From the NCBI GenBank assembly GCA_034509925.1, contig CM067527.1:157501-221500 (forward strand): 64,000 nucleotides of DNA, read 5' to 3'. Under the pieces are notes generated by a model. It made no database searches and was not told the DNA's origin. It saw nothing but the letters and a program-made list of their open reading frames with translations. Positions 47,701 to 60,180 of the stretch are shown piece after piece. Position 1 is the first letter of the stretch. Each line of letters starts with the position of its first letter. The stretch is from Hirudinaria manillensis. Its lineage: Eukaryota; Annelida; Clitellata; Hirudinida; Hirudinidae. A program made the translations under genes and the position numbers.

Positions 47701-50335
47701 TATTCGGCTAATAAAGGAGAATTTCTCTAAAAAACCATTCCTGGGGAGTTTTCGAAGTTGTTCAATTTATTTTCTGAATATCGACTTTATATTCTCATCC
47801 GATACTGACGTTATTATAGCTATATATTTTATCCATAAAACGTTTCGTATGGATTTCAGTGACGCACTGAGGAAGCTTCTTCAAACTGCTCTTAAAATTA
47901 ATCAACACAAAAACACAACCGACTCTGCTCATTTTCGACGAATAATGTTTATTAATCAATTACCTGTACTTGCGTCTGCAACATTTTGAAAAGTCGTCTC
48001 TAAGTGGACGCAAGAAAGAAAACAAATTGGATTTTAAAAGTCTCCATCCATTTTCCTCGGCTTATTTTACAAAGCACGAATGAATGGCATCTTCTCGGTC
48101 ATTTATTTGACGGATGGTGACCATTCTGTATCAGCATTGTCTCGGCGCCGTAAAACTCTCCATTCGCTTCGGCCGTTAATAAGAAGAGCGCCGATCTTGG
48201 CGCCGACTTGCACACCGTTTTCCACCTTGGCGCCTCTCTTTACTCGGTCTCGGAGCGCCAGTAATTTCCGCCGAGGTCCTTCGTTTTTGACGCCTTTGTT
48301 CGGTCCGGATTTATATCCTAATTTCTTCCATCGAGTCCCATCTGAAACGACCTACTTGGCGCTAAGTTTTAAAACGGCGCTGAACTGTTAACTTTGATTG
48401 CTTCTGCGTTGAATGAATAAAATCGCAAACAAGTCGTCGACGAAAGAACAGACGAATTAATATTGATTTCAAAAGTCTACATCGTCATTAATAAATAACT
48501 TTAGGCATTTTAGTTTTTCATAACTTTACTTACGAAAAGCAATAAACATAACATTGATTGGCACCATCTCCAGCGCACCTGGTAACACCTGTCTTAACAA
48601 GCATAAGCACTCGAGAGCACTTCTCGAGCATCTTGGACGAGGGGCATTCAATTAAACCTCGCAGGACTTGAGCCTCCGCCTCCTCCTCCTCCTTTTCGAA
48701 ATTCATCTTTTTTTTTCCGGTCGAAATTGACGCGTTTATTTCCATCAGCAACACCGATGTAAATGGATCGTCCTCCTCGGAGTAGTCGTCGTCAGCGCCT
48801 TTCCGACAGGTTTCATTTCCTCTTTTTAAGAGCTTCTTTATTGGCTGCAGTCGTCAAATCTCTGGAAATCCCAGATCCAGTTTCAATTCCAGGCGACTTT
48901 TAACGTTCCGAGTGCCCTTACGAGTTTCTCTCGGCTTCCACTGAACCTCGAATAATTAGATTAAGATCAAAACCTGCCTCCTGGGTAATAAATGCTGATT
49001 ACATCCATAAAGACGAGGGGACCCAGGTGATGGGGGTCTCGTCGGAGCCCGCGGTTCGGACGACCGTGTAATGGAGCATCGCAAGGTTTTGTTTTATCGA
49101 GTCAATTATCAAAGGCTTAGTTGTGGTTGGCAAACAAAGGCAAATTGGTCGTGCATTTCCAAGCATCGCAAACGGTGCTGTCAAATCTCCAGGCCTTTGA
49201 AAGGCTTGTTTTGTTTGATTTCCTCTCGTTGCACCAGGGGACTTGTAAGATATTTATTGAATGGACATCCATTAAACCGACGCATTTTTAATATTAAATT
49301 AGATCAAATGTTTATAGAAATATATCTTTCTTTAAAATAAGCATCGCCTTAATTGCCTAACGGAGCATCGTTTTGTTTTATTTATTAACGCTCCAAATGG
49401 CTAACTCAAAAAAATCTCAAAATCCATCCCTTCTAATGATCCATCGAATGAACAGTTCGCGAACTCCCAGGAATCTTTCCAGGAATACGTAAATCGCGGA
49501 AAGACGCAAAAAGGAAATTCTCATCGATATTTTCCTGCCTCGACAGAATCGTTGGAGCGTACCTCGGCACTATTACCACTTTTCCGATCGCCACGTGCCC
49601 TGTTTTCTCTTAGTTTGCCGGAATTTTTCTAAACGTAGTGGTTCAATGGCCACTTTTTAGAGCTCGATTCCAGCCGTTCTCAATAGAATCGACAGTCTCA
49701 AAGCTTCTTAATCTTTCAGCTTCCGTGAAAAGCACCGATAAAGCCAGGACGGTTTTTATGACTCGCTTTTATATTTTTATACTTCGTCTTACGCTTTTTT
49801 TGAAGGTATTTATTTTATTTTGCTTTCAAATGAGACGTGGAAGATTGTTTGAGCAAAAACTTGTTTTAAAATACAAAATATAATCGTAATCCGGTCAGGC
49901 AAACAGATAAACGACTTAACAAACATGGCCCGTCAAATTGACCGAGTATCCGTTGGTTAAAATGGAGAGGTTACGATTGATTACAATTTAGTGGAATGCA
50001 TACTCTGACTAGATTCTTAACGTGAAGTGTTTCTAATTATATACACGAGAAATTTAATAGCTTATCCTTCTATTCGATTCTAGAGAAAGGTTTCTTAAAG
50101 ACAAACGGGACACCTGCATCTCAAAAGATGGACTCCTATTTTAGTGGGAATAACCTTCCTTGCTTAAGGACAGAGTAACTGCCTGGAGCGACAGAGCTTG
50201 GATTGAAACGTTCTCGTGAGAATTCTGGAATGGGATCGATCCTTTCCAAATCACGTTGAAAACGGAGGAATGGACTGATGAGCATCGTCGAGAAGAAAAA
50301 GAACGAATGCATGGAAAGCATTTGAAGCCTTTCGT
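44712..50335. other. Long spacer with two weak exon candidates
   Basis: No complete gene is visible. AT-rich repeats occupy 45990-46200. Two stretches could be single exons: 47393-47537 (+), which stays open after a TTTTTAG acceptor, encodes a basic peptide (KHRQLAKQNNVRERI) and could splice out near GAAAGTAATC; and 48530-48851 (-), described separately. Other frames of 60-100 codons near 48080 and 49071 show no features. Confidence 0.4.
48530..48851 (-). CDS. Candidate terminal exon, Cys-containing acidic protein
   Basis: On the minus strand, a GACTGCAG acceptor-like site is followed by about 107 open codons to a TAA. The peptide goes from basic (PIKKLLKRGNETCRKG) through acidic (DDDYSEEDDPFTS; EKEEEEAEAQVL) to a Cys-bearing end (CPSSKMLEKCSR ... 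CAGDGANQCYVYCFS). GC content is above the surroundings. No upstream exon could be joined and no family is recognised, so it may be chance. Confidence 0.22.
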
Positions 50336-53300
50336 TCAAAATTTCCGACACCTGAAACACCTCCTGAAGAGAAGTTTATGGAAAGCTGCTCTGAAGTCCG
50401 GATTGAAGATGGTGTAGATGACCGGGTTGAGTAGGGAGTTGACGTAACCCAGCCAGCCTATGATGCTCGTTACCAACGTCGGATAGCGGCACTGAGGCTC
50501 GTGGCAAAAAGGCCTTACAGTGGCTACTATGAAGAATGGTAACCAGCAGATTATAAATGTCCCGGTGACTATGGCCAGAGTTCTGGCAGCTTTTCTCTCT
50601 CTCTTTTGTTCAATCTTCTCCTTTGTCCTCTGCTCTCTGCTCAGGTTGCTCTTGGACGAGCCCTTTCCAAGCCCCGTGAGGGTCAGGTTTCGCGAGGGAA
50701 ACTTTTTGGAAAGAGAGGATGATTGGGGAGAATCGACGCTTCCCATAGCTAACGTGGTCGTACTCTCGCTGCTGATCTGGGACTTGTAGTGGTTGGCAGA
50801 CGAAGGGCAAGTGTCCTCGTTGCTTTCGACGCTGTCGAAATTGGCGCAAGTTTCATTCGGATTTGGAAGAGAACTGAGATGCTTCAGGTGACCGCGTCTG
50901 TGGATCGGCCTGGCAGATTTGAGATAGACCGGACAGCCCGCGGTCGATTTATTGCTTTCGCCGTTCTCAGGAAGCACGGGAATTTCCAGGTCTTTTCTGT
51001 TCGTAGCCGGCTTTCTAAATATCTGCTCCTGGTGGCTATTTTCTGCCTTCCTGAACTTAAAACTCGAATTAGCAGAATCGGAAGGAGGAACGGGAGCGGT
51101 ATCGGACTCGTCGGAGTGTTCGACGTACGTCTTGACGTGCGAATTTGCAGCCGCCGTGGCTATGACGACCGTGGTGGTGGTGGTTTCCGTGGCAGCGTAA
51201 CCGACTGCCGTCAGACTGGTCACCATCATCGTCGACTCGCTGGTTTTCTGACTCTTGATTGCCGGCGAGCTGGTATCGCTTCGTGCATCCAAGTCTTTGT
51301 TCGTGACGTTCCTCAACTCTCTCAGTTTGACCTTGAGCGATACGTCCTCCGTCGTCTTCCTCTTCCTGAAGGCCTTCTTGCGAATGCGAGACTTGGCAGT
51401 AGCGTAGACTTTGTAGTAGATGATCATCATCGAGATAAGCGGCAGATAGAAAGCACCGAGCGTCGAGAAAACCGTGTACCCCAAGTCTTGACTGATGAGG
51501 CACTTGCCCGTCTTGTTTGGATCGGCAAGAGGAGGTTTCCATCCAAAAAGCGGAGGAACTGAAATGATTATGGCCAAGGACCAACTTAGAGCGATCATTA
51601 TCAGGATCCGTTTGGCCGATCTGTGACATACGTAGTCTATCTGCGTTACAACCCAGTATCTGTCCAGCGAAATGGCGACTAAATGCAAGATGGAAGCCGT
51701 ACAGCAAATGACGTCGAACGACGTCCAAATATCGCAGAGCAGGGAGCCGAGATACCACTTGTGGGTCACCTAGGAATTTAATTCTTCATTAATGGATTTA
51801 TTGTCAAGAATAATTTTCCATTAAAAAATTATTTTAACAATTTTATATAAAAACAACAGTCGAAAAGGATGACAACTTCACGTGAAAACACGAGCCAGTT
51901 TGAAATTTATCTTTTTGTTTTATTTATAAAATGGAATCATGACTTTATCCAATTCAGCGTCTTAATGGTAGTCGCAGCGCTGAGCGTAAATCGCGCGTTT
52001 ACTCGGGCGCAGTAATGCAAACTCAGGAAGACGGATTCTTTTGCTTCTCCATGGCATAGCAGATAAACTGGAACAAGGGCAGAACTTCCGCCATTAAAAC
52101 CCAAAGATCATAAATACTCTGAGACCGTTGGGTAGCTCCCCTGGAATCAGTTGATCGCTCTATGAATGGAAATGCAGACATTATTGTCTCGTGAGATGTG
52201 GCCAAGATGGAAGGATGGAATGGGTTGCATTAAAACTGGGAGTTGTATTTTTTTTTAAATTAATTTCTATATTTGTCTAAATACAGGCAACATTTATTGA
52301 TTAATAAGCACAAAACACAAAAATAATTCGTTTATGACTCGATGATAGAACATTTATGTAGCACGCATGAAGAACACGAGGTAGGATTTTTTGGGACCTT
52401 TTGGGATTTCCGCTGGAAGGCTATTGGTCGTTTAATGAAATCAAGCAAGATGAACAATTTCCAAAGGGAAATTTGAAACTAACAGCTCAGGATGATGACT
52501 ATGACGTTAGTGGGGACGATGAGGATGGTGGTGATGATGATGATGATAATCTTGAAAAGAACGATGAGGGGAATAATTTTACCATTAGACCGTAACAAAC
52601 TGTCTCCAGAGTCGTGTCATCATCATCATCATCATCATCATCATCAATCAAAGTAGTCGTCGTCGTCGTCGTCACCATCCTTAGCGTCACCAATCCTCAT
52701 TCTAACATTTCCAGGGCTGCTAATCAACCACGATCCGTCCAGGATCACAACATGAATTAGAAACTGTTATACCTGGAGCCATGCATTTGTTTTCCATGAC
52801 GTTATTATTATTATTACTATTATTATTATTATAAGCAGCTACAATTCAAATCATTAATTATATTGTAAATTAGATATATAAATATCTTAAACAGTTCTCA
52901 GAAGAAGGTTAAATAAATTGAGAATTTGAAGATTGATCAGCAATCACAAACAATTCACAAACGGTATGCAAGAAGCAAAGAAGTACCTTTCCGGGGCATT
53001 GTTATTATAATAACATCGATCATCGGCATCATCATCATCACCAGCATAATCATCATCATCATCACCAGCATAATCATCATCATCATCACCAGCATAATCA
53101 TCATCATCATCATCACCAGCATAATCATCATCATCATCATCATAATCATCATCACCTCGTACACGGCAGCGATGGGTATGACAATCATCATCGTCATAAT
53201 CATGATCACCTCGTACACGGCAGCGATGGGCATGACAATCATCATCATCATCATCATCATCATCATAATCATCATCACCTCGTACACGGCAGCGATGGGC

Positions 53301-54215
53301 ATGACAAGAACTGCCACGAGAAGATCAGCCACAGCTAAGGAAGCGATGAGAAAATTTGCAGCATTTCTCAGGTTTTTCTCGACTGTTATGGCAACCACGA
53401 CGAACACGTTTCCCACCACCTGAAATTAATTATTTAACAAATAATTATAATGACAATAGTAAATTTAAAAAAAAAATTTTTTTAATTATTATAATAAAAA
53501 ATGTTATGTCTATTAAAATAATTTCATAACAAAACTTAAATATTTTAAAATTATATCATAAGAATTATTATTATTATAATTATTTATTCGTTTTAGTAGT
53601 TATAATATAATGTGTATATAATCGTAATTATTATTATTATTATTGTTATTATTATTCCTATTTCTGTTTTTATGCCAGGTTTTTGCTTCAGACCACTCTT
53701 TGATAACATCTGCTGACATCTGCTGGGATTTTGAGGTCTTTCTAATCTCAGAAAGTCATTTGTATTTCAGATACTGGATCGGAATTTTTGCTCATTTCAA
53801 CAAAAATATTGTTTTAAATTATTAATATTAATATAAAGCTTTAAATTATTTAAAATATATTCGACTCAAAGATATTCGAAACGAGAAATTAATAATATTT
53901 TTAGTTTTCCCTAATTGGTTAAAATTGAAAACCTTCAACCAGCAATTATTAATTTATTATTAATAATAAGATTTGAATATTAAAATATAATTTAAATTTG
54001 TGAACCGTCGCCAGGATGATGAATCCCAGCAGAACGGAGATCAGCACAACGAACAGCGGTAGCCTGTGAATCTTATCGAGGAGATCGTAACCGCCATCTT
54101 TTTGATCACGTGACGAAGAATTGCCGAAGAGGACGATGACGATGGAGGCGTTTTCGTCTGGCCCGGCAACCAAGGTCCCCTCTTCGTATCTTCTCAGGTT
54201 CGATTCCTGGGTCAT
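50336..54215 (-). CDS. Serotonin-like aminergic G-protein-coupled receptor
   Basis: Minus-strand exons 54006-54215, 53279-53419 and 50336-51769 encode 594 residues. ATG at 54215 follows an in-frame TGA. The extracellular N-terminus has N-glycosylation sites (ENAS, GNSS). TM1 is split by intron 1. TM2 reads [22 protein letters not shown]3 has the amine-binding Asp ([10 protein letters not shown]136) and the DRYW box (153-156). TM5 is preceded by [20 protein letters not shown]. There is a long, Ser-rich third intracellular loop of more than 200 residues. TM6 has FIICWLPFF and TM7 [18 protein letters not shown], ending in a short Cys-bearing tail. These features fit 5-HT1/5-HT5/5-HT7-like receptors; TM4-5 resembles 5-HT5 and 5-HT1 most. 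A long ICL3 with a short tail suits Gi coupling, by inference. Intron 2 starts inside a triplicated exon/donor segment. Confidence 0.9.
51770..53278 (-). other. GPCR intron 2 with microsatellites
   Basis: The intron between TM2 and TM3 exons. It holds a duplicated pair of TM2-end/donor copies (53155-53278), a CAT-rich region with 24-30-bp units ending CACCAGCATAAT (53030-53150), and CAT/GAT runs at 52490-52680. Open frames across these runs are artefacts. The stretch 52020-52205 has a short minus frame without features. Confidence 0.7.
53155..53310 (-). repeat. Threefold repeat of the TM2 end and its splice donor
   Basis: A block reading (on the minus strand) ATGCCCATCGCTGCCGTG then TACGAG/GTGAT occurs three times. 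The donor-side bases begin at 53278, 53209 and 53155 when read leftward. Spacings are 69 and 54 nt, both multiples of three. Each copy keeps a GAG/GTGAT donor. The spacers are GATGAT-type repeats, and the whole stretch is open in the receptor frame. Confidence 0.9.
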
Positions 54216-55141
54216 CCCTAGTGGCTCGGGTACTCAGGGTGAGCTAAAGGTCATCTCCATTGACCTGGAACGATAAATTTCAGGATGCTAGACGTTTGAT
54301 TTCCAGCGAGGATAATAATAATAATAATTATAATAGCAATATGTTACAATAATACCAAATAATGTTAACATGATTAACAGGTCCATTTTAATAAATACAA
54401 ATCAATCAAGAACTCCAAACAATGTTTCTGTGGTTAATTGATTTTTAATTAAACATTAAATTTTAATTTAATAAAATATATTTAATAATAATAATTTTCA
54501 GAATAAAATTCCCTTTAAATAATTACTCAATCCATTGCAAAGAGCCAATAAAGGAAGGATTGATGGATGAATAAACATTTTTATTTTTAAAAATGTCGGA
54601 AATTGGTGGAGAAGCCATATCATGGTGGAGATGGGTTTTTGATTAATAGGCTCATGATGATAATGATTATGGTGATGATGATAGTGATTATGGTGATGGT
54701 GATGATGACGACGACGGTGGTATTATGCAAGTTTGACTTGAAGATCTCTAAAGATAGAATTAAGCATATTTTATAGCACAGGATTAAATTAAATTTGAAA
54801 GAATTTCAATAACAAAATCGTCACAAAAAAAAATCTCTCCATCAACGGGAAGGTGAACGATGGTGAACGATGGTGAATGATGGTGAATTGAGAAGAAATG
54901 ACACGAAACGAGAACATTATTTTACGAGAGAGCATGGAATGTCAATGCATAATAAATAAATAATAATAATAATAAATAAATAATAATAAATATAATAATA
55001 AATATAATAAATTCAAAGGTTAATATACAAAAGAGGTGACAGAAATTAATTCGTGTTTCTTCGTTCAACTGCCTGTAGTCACGTGACAGGACCTATGCCT
55101 CTCTATAGAAGGACAAATCTCCGTCTGACAGCGCTGATGGT

Positions 55142-55368
55142 ATGGTTGATGATGATGATGATGATGAGGATGATGACGATGATGATGGGGATGATGTTGA
55201 TGATGATGATTATGATTATGATGCGATCAAACCAAAAGTGGGTGTCATTTTGTCGTCACTTTCATTCTCATTTACAACATCGCAGTCGTCATCATCATCA
55301 ACATCGTCGTCGTCATCATCATCATCATCATCGTCATCATCATCATCATCATCGTCATCATCATCATA
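55142..55368. repeat. GAT/TCA-type trinucleotide runs in opposite orientation
   Basis: A GAT-type run (55142-55225) is followed about 50 bp later by an ATC-type run (55282-55367), so the two arms could pair into a large imperfect hairpin. Confidence 0.75.
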
Positions 55369-55880
55369 GGAGGCGAATTCGCGTCGAACGACACGCTCTC
55401 TCAATGACAGGAGTCAGATTAATGGAAGGATGAAAACTGAATGAAATTATTGCCGACAAGAAACGTCAGTTCAGGAAAGGTCAAGGATAATCAGTGTCCT
55501 TGTTGACGTCATCATTACTTTTTGAGATCGTTGATGAATTATTATTATATATTACGCGTGTTACCTGCATGTTGTTACTCGTGCATCCGACGCTATGCAT
55601 ATGGCGCTATATAAATTAACTATTATTATTATTATTAATATGTTACTCGTGCATCGTGCCAGAGGTTCGAGAGTGGTTATTAAATAATAAATAAATAAAT
55701 AAATATATAAATTAATTAATTAATATAAAATTCAATCGTTGCAGCATTTCGATCAAATTCTGTCTGAAAGGAGGCTGCCCATCGTGTCATCGTTGTGCGC
55801 CCATTTGAAGCACTTTGTCGTCAAAATCTGTTTTAATATCCCTGCATGAAGAACATTTCCTTCTGCTCGGCCACGAGATA

Positions 55881-55912
55881 CGAGGCACAGGAGGCACAGG
55901 AGGCACAGGAGG
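55881..55912. repeat. 9-bp tandem GGCACAGGA
   Basis: GGCACAGGA repeats about three and a half times. Confidence 0.85.
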
Positions 55913-56059
55913 CAGTTACGCGTGCCACCGGCATCGTGCACCGCCGGAAGATTCCACCGGTCCTCTTTATGACGGGCACGGAGCAAAAATTGTTTTATGA
56001 GACCTTTTAAGTGGAAGTTTTGGAATTAAGTTGGAGGGGAGGTGAGTGGATGGAGAGGA

Positions 56060-56212
56060 GAGTGAGTGAGTGAGTGAGTGAGTGAGTGAGTGAGTGAGTG
56101 AGTGAGTGAGTGAGTGAGTGAGTGAGTGAGTGAGTGAGTGAGTGAGTGAGTGAGTGAGTGAGTGAGTGAGTGAGTGAGTGAGTGAGTGAGTGAGTGAGTG
56201 AGTGAGTGAGTG
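56060..56212. repeat. (GAGT)n tetranucleotide array, about 38 copies
   Basis: An apparently perfect GAGT repeat of about 153 bp, bordered by GGATGGAGAG and AGAGGAATATATGAGG. Confidence 0.95.
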
Positions 56213-57616
56213 AGAGGAATATATGAGGACCAGAAGTTTCAAATGATCTTCGGAGCACTTAGCCCTGCATGACGTCATCAAGTGAAGAGCGGCCTGATTG
56301 AAAGGGGACTTGATTGAAGTGATTGAATAACTTGCTGATTTATGGTTGATGATTGCTTATTTCATTATTGTCTGCAATGATTATCGAGGGAGTGAAACCA
56401 ATGAAGGTTTATGACTGTTTTATATGACAACCAGAAATATAATTAGGAGACTATAACTAACAACTAATATGCAAATTATTCCAATTAAATAAAAATTAAT
56501 ATGCAAATTATTTCAATTGATTAAAAACTAATATATAATTTATTTCTTATCCGCACTTAATTTTGAACATTTTACCATTAAAGATGAAAAACAATTTAAA
56601 TGAAAGTTGAACATGTCAAATTCTCGTAAATATTTCAATGTGTCCGAAGGCAATTGAAAATTCTTCTTTAATTTGGCATTTTCACATTTAAATATAATTT
56701 AGAAAAATAAAATATTAAATAATAAATAAATATTATTAAATAATAATTAGAAAGTTAATATTTAATTAATAATAAAAAGTTCATAATTAAGAGACAAAGC
56801 GACAAGTAGGGTTGACCCTTAGAATTCATGGACTCGGTTGCCGCCAAAACAAGGGTCACATTCCAAGCAGACGATTCGTGACAATCGACTTCCGGTCATG
56901 GTAGTTTTCAAATATTTTTTCTCATTTTTTTTCGCAATTTCTTCGAAACTCGGGGAAATTGATTGCGGACCTTTTGGGATTTGAAAGTCCACTCTTTGAC
57001 ATGTCGTGGATTAATATTCTTATTTTAATATTTATTTTCATTGATTTTTTTTTATTAAGTTTTAAAAATATTTATAACGAATTTTATGTTGAATTTATTG
57101 TTAATGCAATTTAATTCATAAATAATTAATTAATTACAAATGTTATCAATTGGACACTGATTAATCACAGTAATCGATAAGACTTCTTCATGTCTTGAAC
57201 TGAACTCGTGTCCTGAATTACTTCTCCTATCCTAACTACACACAACTACACACAACCACCTGGACCTCTCTAGCATCAACATTGAACTCAAATTTGAACT
57301 CAAATGACCCCAAACTTTGAGAAAGTTTGACTTGTGAAATATTGAACACGTCCATCTTATCCACCAGGAAAGTTCTTGGCTGCTCAGAATTTCATTGGAC
57401 AGAAATTTGATCACGTGTTTATGGCGTCTCGATCTCATTGGCTAGAGGCTTCGACCTCATAAATCACCATCACCATTACCCCAGAGTGCGTACCGGTGAT
57501 TGTGCGCCATCAACGTCGTCGTCGTCGTCGTCATCATTAATATTCGTCTCCATTATCATATTCAGAAGCATCATCTTACAGGATAATTGATATCTTTTAC
57601 ACGCAAATATCCGATA

Positions 57617-57805
57617 TATGAGTGAGTGAGTGAGTGAGTGAGTGAGTGAGTGAGTGAGTGAGTGAGTGAGTGAGTGAGTGAGTGAGTGAGTGAGTGAGTG
57701 AGTGAGTGAGTGAGTGAGTGAGTGAGTGAGTGAGTGAGTGAGTGAGTGAGTGAGTGAGTGAGTGAGTGAGTGAGTGAGTGAGTGAGTGAGTGAGTGAGTG
57801 AGTGG
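57617..57805. repeat. (GAGT)n tetranucleotide array, about 47 copies
   Basis: A second apparently perfect GAGT array, 1.4 kb from the first and in the same orientation, ending GTGGGTAGGTGAATGAGCG. Confidence 0.95.
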
Positions 57806-58014
57806 GTAGGTGAATGAGCGAACGGTAAATGCACGAAGCAGCGCGCCTAGGTTTAAGCGCCGGTTTGGTTTAATTTCGAAGGCTTATTGGTTTCTGCGGC
57901 CGATTGCGCCAGGGTCGCATTAGTCAGGACGCCATGCATTTTTCCAGCTTCAACGAGATGCACGCACGGGATTGACGTGGAGTCGTAGATGTGGAGGAGG
58001 GCAAAACGATTTAC

Positions 58015-58160
58015 CCTTCCATCAGTCCGTCCATCCCTCCATCGGACCACAGTTTATCCATCTATGCATCCCTCTGTCGGTCCATCTCTTTATCCGTCAG
58101 TCCATCCATCCATGCATTCCTTTATTATTCCATCTCTTTATCCGTCAGTCCATCCGTGCT
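58015..58160. repeat. CCATC/CCGTC-rich imperfect repeat
   Basis: TCCATC, TCCGTC and CATCTCTTTATCCGTCAGTC segments recur; the last occurs twice (58082 and 58130). Confidence 0.7.
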
Positions 58161-58959
58161 CCTGGTCAGCAACTGAGGAATGGACGGATTGGGAGAATTT
58201 TGTATCTTGCATGTCCTACGAGATGCTATCGCTGACCAATACGTTTACACGACGATGGGGTGATGACGATGACGACGACGATGACGTCGACGACAGAGAT
58301 GATGACGATGATGACGATGGTCAGTGGTGACGATGACAATTTTGATGACGGTAGATTAAAATTTTCCAAATAGCTTGCCGATGATGATGACGATTGGATG
58401 ATTCAAAACTTTTCTGTCTACAAAAAAAGTAAAATTTATAATTGAAAATGATGTTTAACAAGTTGGTTAATAATTGAAATAATTGTTAAAATAAATTAAA
58501 TTATTGTTAAAATAAATTAAATTATTGGCCACAAAAACATCTCATTTATTTATGAGTCTGCACTTCGGGCGAGTGCGCAGACAGCGAGCGGAACTTTGTT
58601 TTTATTATTTTCATTTTACTTGAATAATTTATTGGATTGTTATAATAATATAATTAAATAATATAATAAGACATTGATAATAATAACTATTATTATTGTT
58701 ATAATATGACTAAAGTTATAATAAAACTTTGATAATAATTATTATTATTACAATATAATTACAGTTATAATAAGACATTGATTAATAAAGAGACATTTTT
58801 ATTTATCGAAGAGAACAGGAATTTTAAATTTAAAATTTGAAAATTCCAACTTTGGACGATGTTCCAAATTTATTTTATTTTTTAAACTCTGTGTTTGCTG
58901 AGGTGATGACGGGAATTTTATCTTTATTGAAATGTTTGACCACTACGGCAAATTGTGGG

Positions 58960-59035
58960 TGGATGGATGGATGGATGGATGGATGGATGGATGGGTGGGT
59001 GGGTGGATGGATGGATGGATGGGCGGGTGGATGAA
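58960..59035. repeat. (GGAT)n/(GGGT)n repeat
   Basis: GGATGGATGGAT runs alternate with GGGTGGGTGGGT. Similar tracts lie at 59565-59600 (CCGT/CCAT, opposite strand) and 61468-61550. Confidence 0.85.
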
Positions 59036-59851
59036 TAAATGGACGTGTGGTTGGTAGAAATTCTGGTTGGATTGCAGATTCGCGGAGTTTTCTCGTGCGA
59101 CTCCGTCCTTGTTTACGTCAGGTCACGTGTTTGTTCATCCTTGCACGGGTTTTACCATGTGCACGTGTGGACGAGAGTTTGAGAGTAGGGGAGAATGGGT
59201 GGGTGGTTTTTGAGGGTGGAATCCAAATTTTCCTCCCCCAGCATCTTGGGAAAGGTTTATGGACGATTGTGGTTATGAACATTCCATGTCTTCTCTTAAT
59301 ACAAAAAGTATGGCGACGTATGGTGGCGATTATGATGACGATGATGATGAATCCAGAAATCGAATCGTCCAAAGATATCCAGATTTCAACGACAAGGACA
59401 CACACTCACAGTTGCACAATGAAATGTGAGAAGATTTATTATTATTTTTATTTTTATTTAAGTTTGAAAAATCTTCGAAGGTCAGAAGAATTTGTGGAGA
59501 AATTGTTTCTCGGTCAAGTATCATCCCGTCTACCTGTCCGCTCATCCATCTGTCGTTCATCCATTAGTCCGTCCGTCCGTCCGTCCATCCATCCATCCGC
59601 TTATCTTCTCAATCAGCTTGCATTGTTTGCCCCATCTGCAACATGTATTGCATATTATTCCAAAACCACTCCCCCTTCCATTCCAACGCTCGGGATGGTC
59701 AAGCACCGTTGTAAGAGTTGAGGAGTTTATGAATAATTAATTAAGTCTGATGGAGTCATCGCCTGTCATCAATCCACAATTACGATGACGTCATAAACGT
59801 TTATGTTAAAAGTTAAAAGTACACGAAGGTAAATGAACATTATATGCAGCA

Positions 59852-60180
59852 TTCAACAACAACATTCAATTCAACAACAACAACATTCAATTCAACAACA
59901 ACAACATTCAATTCAACAACAACAACATTCAATTCAACAACAACAACATTCAATTCAACAACAACAACATTCAATTCAACAACAACATTCAATTCCACAA
60001 CAACATTCAATTCCACAACAACATTCAATTCAACAACAACATTCAATTCAACAACAACAACATTCAATTCCACAACAACATTCAATTCAACAACAACAAC
60101 ATTCAATTCAACAACAACATTTAGTTCCACAACAACATTTTGTTTCAACAAAAACATTTAATTCAACAACAACAACACAT
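59852..60180. repeat. CAACAACATTCAATT minisatellite with 15/18-bp length variants
   Basis: The core CAACATTCAATT(C)(A/C) is separated by one or two extra CAA triplets, giving units of 15 and 18 bp. All are multiples of three, so frames stay open on both strands. About 18-20 units are present. Confidence 0.9.

Noticed and set aside
50789..51562. A 257-residue plus-strand frame opposite the GPCR third exon.
   Set aside because: It is the antisense of the receptor's ICL3 and TM coding sequence, without recognisable features.
55967..56281. A THSLTHSL repeat protein on the minus strand (also at 57571-57834).
   Set aside because: It is the translation of the (GAGT)n arrays and is open in every frame of that strand.
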